DNA from: Lepidostoma basale
Lineage: Eukaryota; Arthropoda; Insecta; Trichoptera; Lepidostomatidae
Reading direction: 5' to 3'
Assembly (NCBI GenBank): GCA_022606425.2
Contig: JAHDVF020000050.1
Span: 558,001 to 622,000 of the forward strand
DNA length: 64,000 bases
Shown: one piece after another, positions 58,925 through 64,000 of the stretch
How positions within the stretch are numbered: position 1 is the first letter of the stretch
Layout of the letters: every line of letters starts with the position of its first letter
The notes under the pieces: model-generated
Database searches by the model: none
What the model saw: only the letters and a program-made list of their open reading frames with translations
Told to the model about the DNA's origin: nothing
Made by a program: the position numbers and the translations under genes

Positions 58925-59270
58925 TACTTAGGAAATTGAAAAACTTTGTTTAATCCACTATTTAATAAACAATATTAAAAAACACGACATGCTTCGGAGG
59001 ATACCTCCATCTTCAGGTGTAAAAATATAATAAAAACTAAACAAAGAAAGACTAATAAAAAACGTATTTTAAATTCGATACAATAACTCAAATTTAAAAA
59101 TTAACCTGTGCTATTTGTTATAAGTAGGTACTAACAATTATTTTTTAACAGTAAGAACTAATAAATAATATTAAATATATTTGAAGATGGAGGTATACTC
59201 CTTAACATGTCGTTTTTTGAATATTTTTTATAAAATAATGGATTAAACAAAGTTTTTCAATTTCCTAAGT
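58925..59270. repeat. Family E palindromic repeat
   Basis: ACTTAGGAAATTGAAAAACT...TTAATCC is mirrored at 59242-59270. The centre shares AAACAAAGAAAGACTAATAA and GTTATAAGTAGGTACTAACA with 8858-9355. Motifs: minus 59016-58986 (CTGAAGA intact, GAAA changed to GAAG) and plus 59183-59213 (TTGAAGA, TTAACATGTC). Both are therefore inactive forms of the intact pair at 8923/9261. Confidence 0.7.
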
Positions 59271-59271
59271 A

Positions 59272-59425
59272 TCTTCTTCTTCTTAAGCTTATCGCCGTCC
59301 ACTTCTGGACGAAAGCCTCCTCCATGTCCCTCCATGTCGATCTCTCCTGCGCAGTCGGCATTCATAGCACCCCAGCGTATCGTTCCAGGTCATCCCTTCA
59401 CCTCATTTGTGGTCTTCCTAATAAT
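59272..59425 (-). mobile_element. LINE family C, 3' end fragment
   Basis: The minus-strand translation: GRPQM, RDDLERYAGVL, AQERSTWRDMEEAFVQKWTA, then the (GAA)n end. It matches the end of 38158-38590. Confidence 0.68.
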
Positions 59426-59434
59426 AATATAATA

Positions 59435-60140
59435 ACTAACTAACTAACTAACTAACCATCACGCCGTCTCCCCGAAGGGGTAGGCAGAAAGAATGGACTG
59501 CCACACCTTTCTTTCCTGACATATTTCTCTCGCTTCCTCAACATTCATACATCGTGTCATGCACGCGCGTCGATTTCTCTGACTCCTCACATGGCCGACA
59601 TTCAATATTTGATTTATTTGATCGTGCCACGTTTTCCTCGGTCTTCCTCTATTTCTGGTTCCATTTACATCGTTAACATATAATTTTTTTACCATTCTTT
59701 CTTCATTCATTCTTTCCATATGTCCAAACCATCTTAATGATCCTTTCATTATTTTGTTCATGACACCATCATTCGCACCGCATTCACTTCTTATATTTTC
59801 ATTCGACACTCTATCATACACAGAATATCCACACATTCGTCTAAGAGATCTCATTTCTACTGCATTTATTCTACTTTCATCCTTCCTTTGCCAGTTCCAT
59901 GCTTCGCTTCCATACATAAGGGTCGGTAGAAGAACACCATTGTGCACTGCCATTCTAGCTTTTTTGGATAGGTTTTTGTTTGCGATGACAACTTTAAGTG
60001 CACCATTCACTTTGTTGCCTGCCCCAACCCTTCTTTCAATATCCCTCTCCACTCTCCCATCTCTTGTAAACATACTACCCAAATACACAAACTCAACTAC
60101 TTGCTCCAAGTTTTCACCATCCACGCTGATGTTGCAGATA
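59435..60140 (-). mobile_element. RTE-like element, best-preserved minus-strand young copy
   Basis: Frame 60124-59459 (221 codons), no stop: ENLEQVVEFVYLGSMFTRDG, KVNGALKVVIANKNLSKKAR, LMYGSEAWNWQRKDESRINA, RSLRRMCGYSVYDRVSNENI, KGSLRWFGHMERMNEERMVK, a GRPRKTWHDQINQIL block and RSILSAYPFGETA. (AACT)n tail at 59435-59457. Truncated at its 5' end, so it lacks RT. Near-identical to 12930-13487 and 40438-40970. Confidence 0.85.
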
Positions 60141-60320
60141 ATATAATAATAAATTGGATAATTTATAAAGCGCCATTTTTATGAATTACTCATCTCAAGG
60201 GTACTACAAGGGACTCTAGGTATATTACTTCCACAGTGTTAATGCCTTAGCGTTCAATAAGTTTATCCAATATAGAGTTTTACATCTTTGTTCATGAAAT
60301 AATAAATACATTTTCTTTGT
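60141..60320. repeat. Mixed ends of CR1-like and PLE-type repeats
   Basis: 60143-60200 (AAAGCGCCATTTTTATGAAT, CTCATCTCAAGGG) is an inverted CR1-type 3' end as at 61740-61800. 60215-60310 carries CCACAGTGTTAATGCCTTAG and GAGTTTTACATCTTTGTTCA, distal blocks of families E and A. Confidence 0.5.
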
Positions 60321-60734
60321 GCTTTTTAAAAATCTATTGTTTTCTGTTCTTTTTTGGGAATTCCTCAGTCAGCGAATAGTTTTTTAACACACAGCATTAA
60401 TCACATTTAGGGATACAATAAAAAATATCTTCAATACATTTTTATATACCCGACGATTCTTACCCAGTTGGGTCCGTAAAATTTATTGTCAGTACATGTC
60501 TCATGGGTCGCCTAATGGTTTTCTGTTGAACTAGAATGTCCGAGATATCTCATTTTCTTTGTCAATTCTACTAATGTTCCCCGGCTTTGCGGAGCTTACC
60601 CGCGAAAATTGCGCGCTCTCTGTAGCATATATGTTGCTGTTTTGTTTTTACGTTGGATTTTCTTTACTACTGACCTCGTTATCGTCCATATCTTTAACAT
60701 ACTACCCATTTTATTGTGATAGATGAATTCATTC
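60321..60734. other. Unassigned sequence
   Basis: Nothing recognised. Confidence 0.3.
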
Positions 60735-61035
60735 TGAAACTTGCCGAACGTTTTTACAAAGAACTCCCTTCACTAAAGGATGCCTTTGCGGCAATCCACG
60801 CTTCGATCAGCAAACTCCTCGGCAAAAGGCAGATTAGTTGAGCCAAAGCGCAACCCCCGGACAAATTTCGGAGATCGGGCTTTCGCAGTGGCAAGTCCGT
60901 CCGCCTGGAATATGCTTCCTGCACGCCTCAGATGCATTGACAATCCGATAGACTTTAAATCTCACCTAATAACCCACCTTTTCAAAATATCCCACAAAAT
61001 GTAAACAACGGTTATTATTATTATTATTATTATTT
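60735..61035 (+). mobile_element. CR1/L2-type LINE, ORF2 C-terminus
   Basis: The frame 60780-61004 (74 codons) includes TLRSANSSAKGRLVEPKRNP, NFGDRAFAVASPSAWNMLPA, NPIDFKSHLITHLF, the DRAFxVAxPx.WN.LP tail typical of CR1, L2 and Rex LINEs. Ends in (TTA)n at 61009-61035. Confidence 0.75.
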
Positions 61036-61139
61036 TGTTGAAAAAACTCCTTACATCATTAAAGCGCGAGCCAAATCGATGTAAAGGGTGAAAAAAAAGA
61101 ATATTAAAGGAAATATACATAGTACCTTATGAATAGGAA

Positions 61140-61380
61140 AAGCCAGTTATTTGCTTGCTGCCATTATCGTAAGGGTATTTACGAATTCGCTATAATTGCA
61201 TCCAAAGAGGTCTATCTCTTTTGCAACCTCATTTAAGATACGAATCGCTTTCAATACAGGAGAACCTCGAAGGGCCTCTGTGCGGCAATTTGGGGCATAA
61301 AATAATATATGCCCCCTTGCTCTAGTATAACTGCTGATTGCTGGTGTCACATGCAGCTCTCATGACTAAAAACATTGTCA
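61140..61380 (-). mobile_element. LINE family D relative, 3' end
   Basis: The minus-strand frame 61350-61147: RARGHILFYAPNCRTEALRG, LKAIRILNEVAKEIDLFG, stop. The LFYxPxxRT...EIDxF layout follows family D, but with low identity; this is a distinct lineage. Confidence 0.6.
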
Positions 61381-61384
61381 AAGC

Positions 61385-61460
61385 GCCCTTGAGGTGAGCT
61401 ATTCACGAAAACGGCGCTAAAAAAATTAGCCTATTTATTATTATTATTATTATTCACATT
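61385..61460 (+). repeat. CR1-type 3' end fragment
   Basis: AAGCGCCCTTGAGGTGAGCT, AACGGCGCT and (TTA)n at 61433-61455, as at 43745-43821 inverted. Inverted repeat GCGCC/GGCGC brackets a 20-base loop. Confidence 0.55.
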
Positions 61461-61494
61461 CTAACCCTACAATAAAAGACCTCTTAAATTGCGA

Positions 61495-61710
61495 CCCAAA
61501 CACCACAAGCGTCCAAAATCGATCCTCCTTCAGAGGAACACTCCGGGCCATACAATTCATACCCCCGCATAAACTAACAACCCACCAAATCACCTTCCAA
61601 CAATGTTCCAATCAGACGTAAGAGGAATAGCCACATGAGCTGAACCTCTGAAAGCCAGAAGATCCAAGTCCACGTCCAAGTCCAAGTCCAAGTGTTTAGA
61701 TTATTATTTT
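61495..61710 (+). repeat. Dispersed repeat, copy 2 of 2
   Basis: AAATCGATCCTCCTTCAGAGG, ACACTCCGGGCCATACAATT, AACCCACCAAATCACCTTCC, ending in (CCAAGT)n at 61665-61691. Over 90 percent of positions agree with 10790-10945 by eye. Confidence 0.62.
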
Positions 61711-61830
61711 TTTTTTTTCTAGTTCATAAAACGAAGCATTTTCTGCAGCGCCCTTGAGATGAGTAATTCATTAAAATGGCGCTCTATAAATTATCCAATT
61801 TATTATTGGATTATATTAATAGCCTTACAC
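61711..61830 (+). repeat. CR1-type 3' end fragment
   Basis: CAGCGCCCTTGAGATGAGTA and AAATGGCGCTCTATAAATTA, then TTATTATTGG. Third copy of the short GCGCC hairpin end. Confidence 0.5.
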
Positions 61831-62880
61831 AGAAATTACCCACGTTATGCTACGGTATAATTTATATTTTAAATAAACTACTCAATAATATTACCCATTT
61901 CAAATGTCAAAGATTTTGGAATAATGTCTTAAAGGCAATTCTAGTTTTGCGAGTCAAAATCTGTTGAAATTCCCTTGAATACATTCATACATTTATCGAC
62001 TCCCTAGATAAGCTAAATGTGTAAGCTCTACGCGTTTTGAGTTACAAAGTTTTGATGACATTATTACATTATCAACTTAAACTTCAGGAGATTGTGTGGC
62101 TGATTTGTTGAAATGAGCTTTATTCGCCGAAACAAGGGTTCATTGTTATTTCAATACAAAATAATAATATTATTGTAAATGGAAAATCAAATTGGAGAAA
62201 CTCCAAATGTACGTTTTCCCCGCACGCTCCCGGGGCGTGGAAATGTAAGAACATTTTTCCTCTCGCAAACTTTCTAGGAGTAAGTGTTTTTCTAACTTTT
62301 TCATTTTAAGCCCTACATTCGCGGGGCATACCAATCGTTTTGAATGTATTTTAATGTAAAAGTTATATTTGGGAGTATTATGGCTACTTCATTTCGGAAG
62401 TTTTCTCACGAGAAATAGGTATGACTCGCGATCTCGCGGAAATCAGAGGCGTGATTTCCTATGTCAATTTTTTGGATAAATGCGTAGGTTTTCACGGTTG
62501 GTAATAATAGGTTCTTGATATCTTCTTCGAGCGCCTTTTTGGAGATTGTTGCAGTCTTCATATTAAGAGAATTAAGTTTGTGTGTGATGGGTAATGCATC
62601 CTTATCTTGTACGCTTTACCGTGCCGTCGGCAGTATCAGAAAAAGATACCAAAGATCCTAAACACATTTTTTTTGTTAGAATATACGTTTTCAAAACACT
62701 GTTTTCTAACCACTTGTGAAAATGCTTTTTTTGTGATGATTAAATGATTTAACTGAAACCGAATGGACCAAGATATATAACCTATTATATTTAAATACAG
62801 TAATATTAAAAACATAAGTACCATATTTTCAAACGTTATATATAAATATGTCAGCTATAACAAAATTTTAAATCCATTAT
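61831..62880. other. Unassigned sequence
   Basis: About 1 kb, mostly AT-rich, no gene or repeat partner recognised. Confidence 0.3.
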
Positions 62881-62889
62881 ATTGAATAC

Positions 62890-63385
62890 GAACCCTCTTC
62901 CATAACTTTGATACCAATATTTAAATTCGGTAAATTTTACATACCTAATTATTTTAACACTTAATTTGCCAACGAATAAAAAAAAATTAAGTTTAAGCAT
63001 ATTAATTTTTTAAATTTTAAATTCGTAGTAAATATCATTTTTAAACGAATAGTTGAAATTTAAAATTGATATAGTGATTTATGTAATTGTGAGAATCATT
63101 TCCGGTAGCAATAGGGTAGAAAAACCGAATAATCGGTTTTTGATCGTATACGGTTTAAAGCGAAAAGCCAACTAGTAGGCTTTTGGTAGTTAATGTGTTA
63201 AGATTATTTTTGTATAGAATCATGTTTACCATCCCTGATCTGTATGTATATAAAGGACTCAGTTTGCAATAGTGTCATCAGTCTGTCGATGCCAGCGAGC
63301 CTGGCGAAACCGGTCGCTGCCGAAATTAAGACAAAAGTGGAAGTTGTTAACAAAAAACATCGTTTTATTTAATTAATACATTTTT
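62890..63385 (+). repeat. Family F PLE-type repeat, longest copy
   Basis: The body ATACCAATATTTAAATTCGG, then GTATAGAATCATGTTTACCA, TATA-like box GTATATAAAG (63246-63255), motif 63283-63315: CTGTCGA, T, perfect hairpin GCCAG-CGAGC-CTGGC, GAAACCGGTC. Then the flank GACAAAAGTGGAAG and right end AACATCGTTTTATTTAATTA. The core departs from CTGANGA at A6. The layout (body, TATA-like box, ribozyme, short end) is what a PLE terminal repeat would show. Confidence 0.6.
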
Positions 63386-63494
63386 AATATACGAGTATAA
63401 TACAAATGTGAATCCATAGCACAAAGTGATGGCGAATGTAGGACATATTTTTGCACTTAATATTTGGAGAAAAAATCTAAAAAAATGTTAGCAA

Positions 63495-63950
63495 AAAACA
63501 AACCATCACGCCGTTTCCCCGTAGGCAGAGAGAATGGACCGCTACACTACTCTATCCTGGCACACTTCTCTAGCTTCATCCACATTCATACAGCGAGTCA
63601 TACACGCACGTCGATTCCTCCGACTTCTAACATGTCTTCTTCTTCTTCGATGGCCCTACAGCCCATATCGAGCCTTAGCCTCCAGTATTCTTCGCCTCCA
63701 ACTCCTCCTGTCCTCCGCTTCGACCCTCCAATCTGACACTTTTAACAATCTTGCTCCATCTCTCCCAACTTCATCCTCCCATCGCAGCCTTGGTCGTCCA
63801 ATTGGTCTGACTTCTAACATGACCAACCTTTATGTTTTTGATGTTTTTCTCGGTCTGCCTCGACTCCGTACTCCATTTATATCATTATCGTATACTTTCT
63901 GAATCATTATTTCTCCATCCATGCGCTCCATGTGTCCGAACCAACAAAAA
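63495..63950 (-). mobile_element. RTE-like element split by a LINE E insertion
   Basis: 63497-63634 (AACCATCACGCCGTTTCCCC, GGCAGAGAGAATGGACCGCT, ATACAGCGAGTCATACACGC) and 63809-63950 (ACTTCTAACATGACCAACCT, CTCGGTCTGCCTCGACTCCG, GCGCTCCATGTGTCCGAACC) are one copy of the 25505-26400 subfamily. The insert is at 63635-63808. Confidence 0.75.
63635..63808 (-). mobile_element. LINE family E, 174 bases, with 13-base target duplication
   Basis: GACTTCTAACATG flanks the insert at 63622-63634 and 63809-63821. Content: (GAA)n end inverted (TCTTCTTCTTCTTCGATGGC) to CTTGGTCGTCCAATTGGTC, identical in order to 1802-1970. 5' truncation is extreme. Confidence 0.85.
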
Positions 63951-63977
63951 AGTGCAAACAGCTAAATCAAAAAATAT

Positions 63978-64000
63978 CTAGCCATCACGCCGTCTTTCTG
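63978..64000 (-). mobile_element. RTE-like 3' end, cut by window edge
   Basis: TAGCCATCACGCCGTCTTTC is the start of another inverted RTE 3' terminus. Confidence 0.6.

Noticed and set aside
61009..61035. (TTA)n as independent microsatellite
   Set aside because: It directly follows a CR1-type stop and 3' end, so it is the LINE tail.

Overview
The window looks like a gene-poor, AT-rich stretch of an arthropod (most likely insect) genome. I recognise no host protein-coding gene with confidence. Almost everything identifiable is transposable-element debris: about 34 remnants of one RTE-like non-LTR retrotransposon, roughly ten other LINE 3'-end families, two tRNA-derived SINE families plus a third SINE-like repeat that shares the RTE tail, a nearly complete mariner with perfect 29-base inverted repeats, hAT-, piggyBac- and pogo/Tigger-type elements, and Penelope-like element (PLE) remnants. 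The order of insect is not settled by the sequence.

Layout. 0-6 kb: hAT-like end, LINE 3' ends, an RTE copy with a 30-base minisatellite, and a palindromic PLE-type repeat. 6-13 kb: two further LINE families, a 500-base palindrome (8858-9355), SINEs and the RTE-tailed SINE. 13-20 kb: the best-preserved plus-strand RTE copy (14927-15635), several nested LINEs, and a small unique island with splice-like signals (14375-14486). 20-31 kb: a LINE with recognisable reverse transcriptase motifs split by a SINE (21195-22576), a minus-strand RTE copy that retains YADD (25505-26400) inside a 38-base inverted-repeat frame, and more RTE. 31-39 kb: palindromic repeats, a MITE with 49-base inverted repeats (34651-35068), a piggyBac-like MITE, and a pogo-like element stuffed with LINE pieces. 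39-48 kb: RTE pairs in opposite orientation, CR1-like LINE 3' ends, a hAT-like element, and a PLE 3' end (47800-48236). 48-52 kb: a pogo-like element (49036-51988) hosting the mariner and two LINEs. 52-64 kb: several palindromic repeats, a hAT MITE with an 8-base target duplication, and RTE copies to the edge.

The most interesting signal is a dispersed set of minimal hammerhead-ribozyme motifs: CTGANGA, one A or T, a short hairpin, then GAAAC followed by a palindromic ACATGT- or ACCGGT-like helix III and an NUH cleavage triplet. I count about ten intact or nearly intact cores and about twenty decayed ones, in at least seven sequence families, many as inverted pairs forming palindromes of about 160 to 500 bases. 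One decayed motif lies directly downstream of a PLE-like C-terminal coding fragment. This ties the set to the minimal hammerheads known from Penelope-like elements, though the palindromic, coding-free amplification of so many families in 64 kb deserves checking.

The genes do not form a pathway. The window is a record of repeated nested insertion, and several insertion orders can be read from target-site duplications.
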